Shown in pieces: positions 7,728 through 14,570 of a stretch of DNA of 55,616 nucleotides. The notes below the pieces were generated by a model. It was not told the origin of the DNA. It did no database searches and was given only the letters and a program-made list of their open reading frames with translations. Each line of letters starts with the position of its first letter. Position 1 is the first letter of the stretch. Origin of the DNA: an uncultured Collinsella sp. (lineage in GTDB: Bacteria > Actinomycetota > Coriobacteriia > Coriobacteriales > Coriobacteriaceae); contig UQIL01000015.1 of the NCBI GenBank assembly GCA_900541025.1, positions 1 to 55,616 of the forward strand, written 5' to 3'. The position numbers and the translations under genes were made by a program.

Positions 7728-8297
7728 CTACAGCGGCGCGGCGGCCGGAGTCAGCTGTTTAATGTAGGCCCACATGCGCTGCTTGGCGGCCTTGTCGGTG
7801 AGCGCCGCCTCAAAGCCGTCGAGCGCGAGCACGCGGCGCCCTTGCACATGGGCGACCAGGCCGGGCTTGAGCATGGCGGTGTCGAAGTCGTCGATCGCCA
7901 CGAGCATATCGGCATAGGTCTCGCGCATGGTATCGGCCGCACGATCATCCAGCAACAGCACCGCCTCGGGGTCCAGCGCCTCGAGCGCCTCGCGGAACAG
8001 CTCGCACGGCAGGGCATGGCCCACCGCCACCGTTCCGTCGCCCGCACCGGCGACGCTTGCCAGCACGCAAAAATCCTCGGGCGCATAACCGATGGCCCCG
8101 AGCGCCTTACGCAGCGCCGCGCCATCCGCGCCTGCGGCAAGCTCGCCGCCCGAGCGCTCGGCCTCATCCAAATCGCCTTTTACCAGCACAATCGGCGAGC
8201 ACGCGTTGCCTGCGATGCGCACGCCACGACCCGCAAGCGATGCGAGCTCCTGCTCGGCCGCCTGGGCGATGGCTTCTTTTTTCTGGCTTTGTGACAT
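7728..8297 (-). CDS. Protein of unknown function, weakly like family-4 uracil-DNA glycosylase in layout
   Basis: This is a 189-residue soluble protein with no confident family. The ATG at 8297 is chosen because GGAGAG lies upstream; upstream codons would be translated from the end of the IS element. The order of its blocks recalls the family-4 uracil-DNA glycosylase fold: a beta strand with IVLVKGDLDEAE, a segment GADGAALRKALGAIGY, a strand near EDFCVLASV, a helix then ALDPEAVLLLDDRAADTM, and a C-terminal helix ending MWAYIKQL. The catalytic motifs (GEAPG-like and HPS-like) are absent, so enzyme activity is not implied. The IS200/IS605 element ends about 40 bp upstream of its start, which may have replaced or moved its promoter. 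The relationship is a guess from pattern only. Confidence 0.75.
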   Translation of the reverse strand: MSQSQKKEAIAQAAEQELASLAGRGVRIAGNACSPIVLVKGDLDEAERSGGELAAGADGAALRKALGAIGYAPEDFCVLASVAGAGDGTVAVGHALPCELFREALEALDPEAVLLLDDRAADTMRETYADMLVAIDDFDTAMLKPGLVAHVQGRRVLALDGFEAALTDKAAKQRMWAYIKQLTPAAAPL

Positions 8298-8344
8298 AGG
8301 TATGCGCTCTCCAATCGTTTGCGTGCCCACCATTATTTGACACT

Positions 8345-8365
8345 CCCCATGGCTAAAGCCAGGGG
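8345..8365 (-). repeat. Right-end hairpin of the IS element, possible 3' part of an omega RNA
   Basis: CCCC-GGCT pairs with AGCC-GGGG around a three-base loop just beyond tnpB. In IS605-type elements this end is bound by TnpA, and the transcript covering the tnpB 3' end and this hairpin acts as the guide (omega) RNA for TnpB. The RNA itself is inferred and not shown by the sequence. Confidence 0.7.
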
Positions 8366-8388
8366 ATTCTTGCTTCACCGAGAATTGC

Positions 8389-9579
8389 CTAGACTGCGCA
8401 TGCAGCCGTAGGTCTTACGCCCTCTCCACAAGCGTTTGCGGCGTCTGCCGCGGTTCCCGCATGCCCTGCGGTACCTTCCAGGATTCTCCTTCCCTCGCGG
8501 GCGATGTTGACGGCGGCGTTCAGGTCGCGGTCGTGACGCATGCCGCACGCGGGGCAGTCCCATACCCGTTCGGCCAGCGTCAGTCCCCTGTAGACGTAAC
8601 CGCATGCGGAACACGTCTTGCTGGACGGATAGAACCTGCCCACCCTTACGAAGCCGCGCCCCGACCATGCGCATTTGTACTCGAGCTGGCGCGCCAGCTC
8701 CGACATGGCGGCATCGCCCACGGCCTTGGCGAGGCGGCGGTTCCTCTGCATGCCCCTGACGTTCAGGTCCTCGACCGCGATGTTTTGGCTTTCTCCCACC
8801 GCATGCGTCGTGAACTTGTGCAGGGCGTCCTTCCGCCGGTTGGCAACCTTCTCGTGCGCCCGCGCGACCCTGACACGCTGCCTGGCGCGATTTGCGGAGC
8901 CCTTCCGCTTGCGCGAGAGCCGCCGCTGCTCCCGCGCCAGCCTCCTCTCGCTCCTTTGCAGGTTTTTGGGGTTGGGCAGGCGCTCCCCCGTGGAGCAGGT
9001 GGCTATGTCGTGTATTCCCGCATCGACTCCCAGGAACCCGACGGTCGGGGCCGGCGCGTCCGTGGCGGGGACGTCCGCGCAGCATATCGCCACGTAGTAC
9101 TTGCCGCTCGGCACCTGCTTGACCGTCGCGGACAGGACGCGCCCCTCCACGGGACGGCTCACCCGCGCCCTGACGGTCCCCAGCTTTGGCAGCCTCACGT
9201 GCCTGGCGTCGATTATCCCGACGCCGTTCGTGCGGTAGCTCTTCCTCCCCGCGCGTTTGGACTTGAACTTCGGAAAGCCCACCTTGCCTGGTGCGCGGAA
9301 GAAGTTCTTAAATGCCTTGTCCAGGTCGCGCAGGGACTGCTGCAGTGCCATGGAGTCCACCTCGGAGAGCCACGGCGCGTCCGCCCTCTTCCAGGCGGGG
9401 ATCTGGGTGATGTAGGAGTTGATGTGCCTCGATTTGCCCGTCCACGCGTACTCGTCCCGCCTCATCGCCAGCACCCTGTTGTAGACCCAGCGGCAGCAGC
9501 CGAAGGTCTTCTGCAGGAGGGCCTCCTGCTCGGCGCTCGGGTATATGCGGTACTCGAAGGTCTTGTCCATGGCCCTCAC
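8389..9579 (-). CDS. tnpB: TnpB RNA-guided nuclease (OrfB of IS605)
   Basis: This is a 396-residue TnpB, the transposon-encoded RNA-guided DNA nuclease related to Cas12. The N-terminal OrfB helix-turn-helix domain covers about 1-60, followed by the beta-barrel region. RuvC motifs appear intact: D186 in FLGVDAG, E270 in AVEDLNVRGM, and D352 in HDRDLNAAVNI. A zinc finger is formed by C323/C326 and C342/C345. The start is either GTG at 9579, which overlaps the tnpA stop and has AGAGGA 5 bp upstream, or ATG at 9570; I prefer the former. Length is normal and the frame is uninterrupted, so the nuclease is probably functional. It is encoded with a tnpA whose HUH motif is atypical. Confidence 0.95.
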   Translation of the reverse strand: MRAMDKTFEYRIYPSAEQEALLQKTFGCCRWVYNRVLAMRRDEYAWTGKSRHINSYITQIPAWKRADAPWLSEVDSMALQQSLRDLDKAFKNFFRAPGKVGFPKFKSKRAGRKSYRTNGVGIIDARHVRLPKLGTVRARVSRPVEGRVLSATVKQVPSGKYYVAICCADVPATDAPAPTVGFLGVDAGIHDIATCSTGERLPNPKNLQRSERRLAREQRRLSRKRKGSANRARQRVRVARAHEKVANRRKDALHKFTTHAVGESQNIAVEDLNVRGMQRNRRLAKAVGDAAMSELARQLEYKCAWSGRGFVRVGRFYPSSKTCSACGYVYRGLTLAERVWDCPACGMRHDRDLNAAVNIAREGRRILEGTAGHAGTAADAANACGEGVRPTAACAV

Positions 9580-9971
9580 GCGTTCCTCTGGTCCTCGATA
9601 TACTGCCTGACGGCCTCGGGCGTCGCCCCGCCGACGGTCGAGACGAAGTAGCTGTTCGTCCAGAGCGTCGGCAGCTTGCGCTTCAGCTGCGGGAACTCGG
9701 CGCGCAGGTCGTGGCTGGTCCTGCCCTTGATGCGCTTCACGGCCCGGTGGATGCCGAACTGGGGGTCGACTGAGACGAGCATGTGCACGCGGTCGGGCAT
9801 GACCTTGATTTCCCTTATCTCGAAATCGAGTTCCTCCGCGACCTCGTGCGCGATCTCCTCGAAGCGGGAGCCGATGCCGTCCACGAGCACCTTCCTGCGG
9901 TATTTCGGGCAGAAGACCACATGGTAGTCGCAGTCCCAGACTATGTTGTCGTTGCTCCTGTATCTATCCAT
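9576..9971 (-). CDS. tnpA: IS200-type Y1 transposase TnpA
   Basis: This is a 131-residue single-strand transposase of the HUH/Y1 class, which cuts and rejoins the hairpin ends of the element. Conserved blocks are WDCDYHVVFCPKYRRKVL, MPDRVHMLVSVDPQFG, KRIKGRTSHDLR and the tyrosine region AVRQYIEDQ with the candidate catalytic tyrosine. The HUH motif reads R-V-H (codon CGC) where H-x-H is expected; a single base change from CAC would explain it. Activity may therefore be reduced or lost, though I cannot exclude that some relatives carry Arg here. The ATG at 9971 is just inside the left-end hairpin. The stop overlaps the tnpB start by 4 bases if the GTG start is used. Confidence 0.93.
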   Translation of the reverse strand: MDRYRSNDNIVWDCDYHVVFCPKYRRKVLVDGIGSRFEEIAHEVAEELDFEIREIKVMPDRVHMLVSVDPQFGIHRAVKRIKGRTSHDLRAEFPQLKRKLPTLWTNSYFVSTVGGATPEAVRQYIEDQRNA

Positions 9972-9990
9972 GAAAACAGTATACCACTTG

Positions 9991-10013
9991 CAGCCGTATA
10001 TGTATATCGGCTG
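9991..10013 (-). repeat. Left-end hairpin of the IS element
   Basis: CAGCCG(T) and the complementary CGGCTG enclose an AT-rich centre, a subterminal hairpin expected for TnpA recognition. It lies about 20 bp upstream of the tnpA start on the minus strand. Confidence 0.7.
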
Positions 10014-10172
10014 ACGCCGATGCGCCTTATATCCCCATATCTGAAGAAAGGGGTTTTGCGGCGCTTTTGATAAAAGAGCCGCCCGCGAGTGGTTGCTTTG
10101 CGGGCCGCTGGGTATAAGCACGGTCGTACTGAGTTTTACGCGGCCGAGCCGCGTCGCATTATGGAGGTCACC

Positions 10173-10493
10173 ATGGCTGACATTAAGCAGATTACCCCCG
10201 AGAACTTCGACGCCACCGTCAACGGCAGCCTTCCCGTGCTGGTCGATTTTTGGGCTCCCTGGTGTGGGCCCTGCCGTTCGCTGTCGCCCATCGTTGACGA
10301 GGTTGCCGATGAGCTGGCGGGCAAGCTTGCCGTTGCCAAATGCAACGTCGACGACAACCAGGACCTGGCCATGAAGTATGGCGTCATGAGCATCCCCACG
10401 CTGATTGTGTTTAAGAACGGCGAGGAGATTGACCGCTCGGTTGGCGCTCTGCCCAAGGCGAGACTGCAGGCGCTGCTGGAGAAGCATCTGTAA
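10173..10493 (+). CDS. trxA: Thioredoxin
   Basis: This is a 106-residue cytoplasmic thioredoxin that reduces protein disulfides, with electrons normally from thioredoxin reductase. The active site WCGPC is at residues 30-34, preceded by the family strand PVLVDFWAP. The cis-proline segment MSIPTLIVFKNGE is also present. The ATG at 10173 is chosen because GGAGG lies 5 bp upstream; the open frame continues upstream but without family similarity. A strong terminator hairpin follows at 10605-10640. No reductase gene is adjacent. The IS200/IS605 element ends about 130 bp upstream. Confidence 0.97.
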   Translation: MADIKQITPENFDATVNGSLPVLVDFWAPWCGPCRSLSPIVDEVADELAGKLAVAKCNVDDNQDLAMKYGVMSIPTLIVFKNGEEIDRSVGALPKARLQALLEKHL

Positions 10494-10604
10494 TACGCTT
10501 GTTACTTACCCGCCGTCCATGAGCGGTTTTGCACCGCTCGCCGGACTGCCGGGTGCGGCGCGTGCGACCACGGATAGTATGGTAGTTACAAACGGCCCCC
10601 AGTG

Positions 10605-10640
10605 AACGGGTGCGAGTCGCACAGACTCGCACCCGTTTTC
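10605..10640 (+). terminator. Rho-independent terminator after thioredoxin
   Basis: A perfect 14-bp stem (AACGGGTGCGAGTC pairing with GACTCGCACCCGTT) has a short loop and is followed by TTTTCTTAT. It lies about 110 bp after the thioredoxin stop codon and before the hydrogenase-maturation cluster. Confidence 0.85.
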
Positions 10641-10714
10641 TTATGCAGCGGCGCGCAGAGCGGGCGTAGTAAAATCTGAACCACTGGATTACCGTCCACA
10701 CAAGGAGATTTCCC

Positions 10715-10963
10715 ATGCATGATGTTGGAATGAACATGAGCCAGCTTGCCATGAGCGTCAAGCAGGTCGACGACACCATCGAGCTCGCTCACGAGTGGAG
10801 CCATCAGCTGCTGCATGCGACCGAGAATTTTGACATGGAGCGCATCGGCGCCAAGCTCGAGGCAGCCATGGCCGCGCTGCACGAGGCCCACGACGCACTC
10901 GAGGGCTACGAAGAGGCCATCGAGGCCGACCACAACTCCGTCGGCTCCGTGAAGCTGGTGTAA
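10715..10963 (+). CDS. Small helical protein of unknown function, first gene of the nickel/hyp cluster
   Basis: This 82-residue acidic protein appears to be almost entirely alpha-helical (MSVKQVDDTIELAHEWSHQL, LEAAMAALHEAHDALEGYEE). It has no signal peptide or membrane segment. Several histidines are spread along it, but no clear metal motif is visible. AAGGAG lies 9 bp before the ATG, a good start. The next gene, nikR, begins 2 bp after its stop, so it is almost certainly co-transcribed and may be translationally coupled. By position a role in nickel handling or hydrogenase maturation is likely, but no family was recognised. Confidence 0.85.
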   Translation: MHDVGMNMSQLAMSVKQVDDTIELAHEWSHQLLHATENFDMERIGAKLEAAMAALHEAHDALEGYEEAIEADHNSVGSVKLV

Positions 10964-10964
10964 C

Positions 10965-11477
10965 GTGGCCGAACACGAGCACGGCTGCGGGTACGAGCAC
11001 GAGCATCCGCACGGGGCGGACGGTGACGCGGGCTGCCACTGTAGTGGTTCCGGCTCCGAGCTGGTCCGTTTTTCGGTTACCGCACCGGACGACCTGCTGC
11101 GCCGTTTTGACGAACAGATCGCGCGCCGCGGCGACGTGGCCAACCGCTCCGAGGCCGTGCGCGACCTGATTCGCGCCTCGATCGCCAAGGAGCAGATGCG
11201 CACGCCCGATGAGCATGTTATCGGGTCGCTCACCATGATCTACGACCACCATACCGGCGACCTGACGCGCCGTCTGGACGAAGTGCAGCACGACTACACC
11301 GACGAGATCGTATCGACCATGCACGTGCATCTGGATCACCACAACTGCTTAGAGATTCTGGCGCTCAAGGGTCGCGGCGAGCGCGTCTACGAGCTGGCCG
11401 ACCGTCTGCTGGGCCTGCGCGGCGTTAAGCACGGCGAGCTCACGTGCGCCGCCACCAAGCAGAGCCTGGGACTGTAG
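10965..11477 (+). CDS. nikR: Nickel-responsive regulator NikR with His/Cys-rich N-terminal tail
   Basis: This 170-residue NikR represses nickel uptake genes when nickel binds. A ribbon-helix-helix DNA-binding domain (about 33-75: LVRFSVTAPDDLLRRFDEQI) is followed by the ACT-like nickel domain. H109, H120, H122 and C128 have exactly the spacing of E. coli H76, H87, H89 and C95. Unusually, residues 3-27 form an extra tail with six histidines and three cysteines (HEHGCGYEHEHPHG then CHC), resembling the metal-storage tails of HypB or SlyD. The GTG start at 10965 is 2 bp after the preceding stop. The start could lie later, but the in-frame tail is conserved in character and speaks for this choice. 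Downstream are the hyp genes, which use nickel. Confidence 0.92.
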   Translation: MAEHEHGCGYEHEHPHGADGDAGCHCSGSGSELVRFSVTAPDDLLRRFDEQIARRGDVANRSEAVRDLIRASIAKEQMRTPDEHVIGSLTMIYDHHTGDLTRRLDEVQHDYTDEIVSTMHVHLDHHNCLEILALKGRGERVYELADRLLGLRGVKHGELTCAATKQSLGL

Positions 11478-11512
11478 CGCACCTGTCCCTATTTGGTCGG
11501 TTTTGATGAGGG
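11478..11512. repeat. Partial CCTGTCCC-type repeat
   Basis: ACCTGTCCCTATTTGGTCGG matches one half of the palindromic elements at 21200-21237 and 24943-24980. It sits between nikR and hypF, so it is probably transcribed within the operon. Confidence 0.5.
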
Positions 11513-11519
11513 GTGTCGC

Positions 11520-14219
11520 ATGCGACATGTGCATATTCATGTAACGGGCATTGTGCAGGGCGTTGGCATGCGGCCGTTTGTGTATCGCGAGGCCATGGCG
11601 CATGGCATTTGCGGATGGGTGCTCAACGCGGGCGACGGCGTGCATATCGAGGCGCATGCTCTGGCCGGTGCGCTCGATGCTTTTGTTGCCGCGCTTTCTG
11701 AGCATGCGCCTGCGGCAGCCCGCGTTGAGCGAGTCGATATTGCGGATTTGGAGCCTGGCGGCTGGAGCGCTGCCGATGAGCAGGGCTTTCGTATTGTGGC
11801 ATCGCAGGACCAGACCGCGCACACGACGCTCGTCTCGCCCGATATCGCCACCTGCGACGATTGCCTGCGCGAGCTGTTCGATCCCGCCGACCGACGCTAT
11901 CACTACCCCTTTATCAACTGCACTAACTGCGGCCCACGCTTTACCATCATCCGATCGCTGCCTTATGACCGAGCGGCTACCTCGATGGACCGTTTTCCCA
12001 TGTGCCCTGAGTGTGCCGCGGAGTATGCCAATCCGCTCGACCGTCGCTTTCACGCGCAGCCCGATGCCTGCTTTAATTGCGGGCCGCATATCATGTGGCG
12101 CGAAGCGAGCGTGGGCGATGAGCCGGGCGAAGCCGCCGCGCCGCTGGCCGTCGGCACCACGCGCGAGACCAGCGACGCCATTATCGACCGCTGCGTTGAG
12201 CTGCTGGCCCTTGGTGGCATCGTCGCCATCAAGGGCCTGGGCGGATTCCATCTATCCTGTGACGCCTCCAACGAGCAGGCGGTAGCCGAGCTTCGCCGCC
12301 GTAAACGCCGCAGCAACAAGCCACTTGCCGTTATGGTGCGCAGCCTTGCCGACGCTGAACGCCTGTGCCATATCAGCGACGTTGAGCGCGGCTTGCTGGC
12401 CGGCAGCATTCGCCCCATTGTGCTGCTGCGCCGACGTGCTGTTTGCGAGAGCGGTGATTCTCCCGACGCCCTCGCACTTGCGCCGTCCGTTGCGCACGAT
12501 CTGCCCGAGCTCGGCGTCATGCTCCCCTATACCCCGCTTCAGCATCTGCTGCTTGCCGCGGCAGAAACGCATGGCATGCACGCGCTGGTTATGACCAGCG
12601 GAAACTTGAGCGAAGAGCCCATCGAGACCGATGACGATCTTGCCTGGGAGCATCTCGTTGCCGCCGGCATCGCCGACGCGCTGCTCGGCAATGACCGCGC
12701 GATCCTCTCGCGCTACGACGACTCCGTGGTACGTGTGGTCGACGGGGTCGTTATGCCTGTGCGCCGCGCCCGCGGATTCGCCCCGCAGCCGCTGGCGTTG
12801 TCGGCACTTGCCGGCGCCGCGCCCTGCGTGCTCGCCTGCGGCTCGCAGCAAAAGGCCACGATCGCGCTCACACGCGAGGATGCGAGCGGCAAGGCGGCCT
12901 GTTTTGTGTCGCAGCATATTGGAGACGTTGAGAACGGTGCGACCTTCGACGCCTGGAATGCGGCGCGTACACGCCTGGAAGACCTTTTTGACCTAGCGCC
13001 CGCCGCGCTGGCCTGTGACTTGCATCCCAGCTATCTATCGAGCCAGTGGGCCCGCGAGCAGGCGCGGGAACACGATTTGCCGCTTATCGAGGTTCAACAT
13101 CATCATGCGCATATCGCGAGCGTGATAGCAGAAGCCATCACTGCGGGCCAGCTTGCGCCTGACGCGCATGTGCTCGGCATCGCCTTTGATGGCACGGGCG
13201 CCGGCACCGACGGGACTATTTGGGGCGGCGAATTTCTTGTCGCCGGCCTCGCCGATTTTAAGCGCACCGCGCACCTGCGTACCTGGGCACTTCCCGGTGG
13301 CGCCGCATCTGTGCGCGACGCCCGACGCAACGCCTTTGCCCTGCTCGGCGAACTCGGTCTGCTCGAACGTCCGGGTGCCGCGGGGATCCTGGGCAGCCTC
13401 GATGAGCAGACGCGCAGTATCACGACCACGATGATCGAGCGGAACATCAACAGCCCACGAACGAGCAGTATGGGCCGTCTATTTGACGCCGCGGCGGCAA
13501 TCTTGGGCATCTGTGGCACTGCAACCTACGAGGGCGAACCCGCCATCGAGCTCGAGGCCGCCGCTTGGCGCGCTCTTGACGGCGAAAACAGCCATTTCAC
13601 CGGCAATCAGGCGGGTGTATCCGCATCCGCTTCAACATCGCTGGACAGTTTGTTCAGATACGTATTAACTACTGACCCCCTATCCGGCATTTTTGCCTCA
13701 GATTTGGCCAAAAAAGGCTCTCCAGACACCCTATTTGCGGCAAATATGGACGCTGGATACCCCAAATCGACCCATTTGAGGTGTTCGCGGACGGCTTTTG
13801 CCACCCAGAGCCCATCACAAAAATACGTATCTGAACTAACTGTCCAGGCGGCCTCGGATAGCTCCCTCGTTCTGGACCAAAAACCACTTTTTGAGGCGCT
13901 TTTGAGTGGAATCGAGGCCGGTGTGCCGGCCGACAAGCTCGCACTCGACTTCCATATCGCCATTGCACGCGCATCGGCCCAAGTCGCAAGCGAGATCTGC
14001 GCCCGCGAAGGCATCGACATCGTCGCACTCTCGGGCGGCGTGTTCATGAACCGACTTTTGCTTCAGCTCCTCACGCGCGAACTCAAAGACGCTGGTCTTG
14101 CCGTCTTGGTTCCGCACACCGTGCCCGTCAACGACGGCTGCATCGCCTACGGTCAGGCCGCCATCGCTCGCGCTTGCCTCACGCAGACGGCGTCGCACTC
14201 AACCGTCTCACAGGTGTAA
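11520..14219 (+). CDS. hypF: Carbamoyltransferase HypF carrying an in-frame inserted element
   Basis: HypF makes thiocarbamate from carbamoyl phosphate and ATP on the C-terminal cysteine of HypE, the source of the cyanide ligands of NiFe hydrogenase. Domains in order: acylphosphatase (1-90, VTGIVQGVGMRPFVYR), paired zinc fingers (from C112, CDDCLRELF, CTNCGPRF, CPECAAEY, CFNCGPH), YrdC-like (about 220-400, AIKGLGGFHLSC, KRRSNKPLAVM) and Kae1-like (VQHHHAHIASV, LSGGVFMNRLL). The ATG at 11520 has AGGGG about 7 bp upstream. At 899 residues it is about 150 longer than usual. Residues 708-776 are encoded by a 207-bp element with 26-bp terminal inverted repeats, exactly in phase and without stops. 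The insert falls in a loop between conserved Kae1 blocks, so the enzyme may still work. HypC follows. Confidence 0.95.
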   Translation: MRHVHIHVTGIVQGVGMRPFVYREAMAHGICGWVLNAGDGVHIEAHALAGALDAFVAALSEHAPAAARVERVDIADLEPGGWSAADEQGFRIVASQDQTAHTTLVSPDIATCDDCLRELFDPADRRYHYPFINCTNCGPRFTIIRSLPYDRAATSMDRFPMCPECAAEYANPLDRRFHAQPDACFNCGPHIMWREASVGDEPGEAAAPLAVGTTRETSDAIIDRCVELLALGGIVAIKGLGGFHLSCDASNEQAVAELRRRKRRSNKPLAVMVRSLADAERLCHISDVERGLLAGSIRPIVLLRRRAVCESGDSPDALALAPSVAHDLPELGVMLPYTPLQHLLLAAAETHGMHALVMTSGNLSEEPIETDDDLAWEHLVAAGIADALLGNDRAILSRYDDSVVRVVDGVVMPVRRARGFAPQPLALSALAGAAPCVLACGSQQKATIALTREDASGKAACFVSQHIGDVENGATFDAWNAARTRLEDLFDLAPAALACDLHPSYLSSQWAREQAREHDLPLIEVQHHHAHIASVIAEAITAGQLAPDAHVLGIAFDGTGAGTDGTIWGGEFLVAGLADFKRTAHLRTWALPGGAASVRDARRNAFALLGELGLLERPGAAGILGSLDEQTRSITTTMIERNINSPRTSSMGRLFDAAAAILGICGTATYEGEPAIELEAAAWRALDGENSHFTGNQAGVSASASTSLDSLFRYVLTTDPLSGIFASDLAKKGSPDTLFAANMDAGYPKSTHLRCSRTAFATQSPSQKYVSELTVQAASDSSLVLDQKPLFEALLSGIEAGVPADKLALDFHIAIARASAQVASEICAREGIDIVALSGGVFMNRLLLQLLTRELKDAGLAVLVPHTVPVNDGCIAYGQAAIARACLTQTASHSTVSQV
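13641..13847. mobile_element. 207-bp MITE-like element inside hypF
   Basis: The ends CTGGACAGTTTGTTCAGATA and, at the right, the complement of CTGGACAGTTAGTTCAGATA form 26-bp terminal inverted repeats with one mismatch. The length of 207 bp equals exactly 69 codons, and no stop occurs in the hypF frame. The interior is richer in A and T than the surrounding gene. No transposase is encoded. An obvious target-site duplication was not seen. It looks like a non-autonomous mobile element tolerated as an extra protein loop. Confidence 0.88.
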
Positions 14220-14309
14220 CGCGTTTGCCCGCGACTCCCGCGAGCGCTACCATCAACTGATGGGTAATTAGGCGCCTATCCAGCGCAAAACGTATAAAAG
14301 GGGAACATT

Positions 14310-14570
14310 ATGTGCCTTGCCGTTCCCGGTAAAGTAGTCAAACGCGACGACGACCTTAAGGCGACCGTCGACATGATGGGCATCGAGCGCCCCGTTTCGC
14401 TGCGCCTCGTGCCGACGGCACAGGTAGGCGACTATATTCTCGTGCACGCCGGCTTTGGCATTCAGATTGTCGACGAGCAGGAAGCCCAAGAGACACTCGA
14501 GCTCGTCAATACCATGACCGAGCTGGCCGAAGAGGACCAGCTCGCCACTAACCCGGCCGAGGCATACTAG
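14310..14570 (+). CDS. hypC: Hydrogenase maturation chaperone HypC
   Basis: HypC is a small chaperone that, with HypD, carries the Fe(CN)2CO group to the hydrogenase large subunit. The 86-residue protein begins MCLAVPGKV, the family signature in which Cys2 is essential, and contains the beta-barrel segment VGDYILVHAGFGIQIVDEQE. AAAAGGGG lies about 7 bp before the ATG at 14310. Its stop codon overlaps the GTG of hypD by one base, so translation is coupled. The C-terminal acidic tail is slightly longer than usual but unremarkable. Confidence 0.97.
   Translation: MCLAVPGKVVKRDDDLKATVDMMGIERPVSLRLVPTAQVGDYILVHAGFGIQIVDEQEAQETLELVNTMTELAEEDQLATNPAEAY

Larger units (their letters stand above)
8336..10040 (-). 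mobile_element. IS200/IS605-type insertion element with tnpA and tnpB
   Basis: The element is read on the minus strand as left end, tnpA, tnpB, right end. At the right end a hairpin (8345-8365: CCCC, GGCT, AGCC, GGGG) sits beyond the tnpB stop, with the AAGAATCCCC flank seen in many IS605/IS1341 ends. At the left end a hairpin at 9991-10013 pairs CAGCCG with CGGCTG. No terminal inverted repeats or target duplication are expected, because these elements move as single strands. Outer borders are approximate. It separates the gene at 7728-8297 from the thioredoxin gene. Confidence 0.85.

Noticed and set aside
8461..9651. Long plus-strand open frame over tnpB
   Set aside because: It is the mirror of the GC-rich tnpB gene, has no family similarity, and the minus-strand protein shows all TnpB motifs.
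13641..13847. Frameshift or sequencing error in hypF
   Set aside because: Both sides are in the same frame and the extra segment has matching inverted ends, so a true insertion is far more likely.
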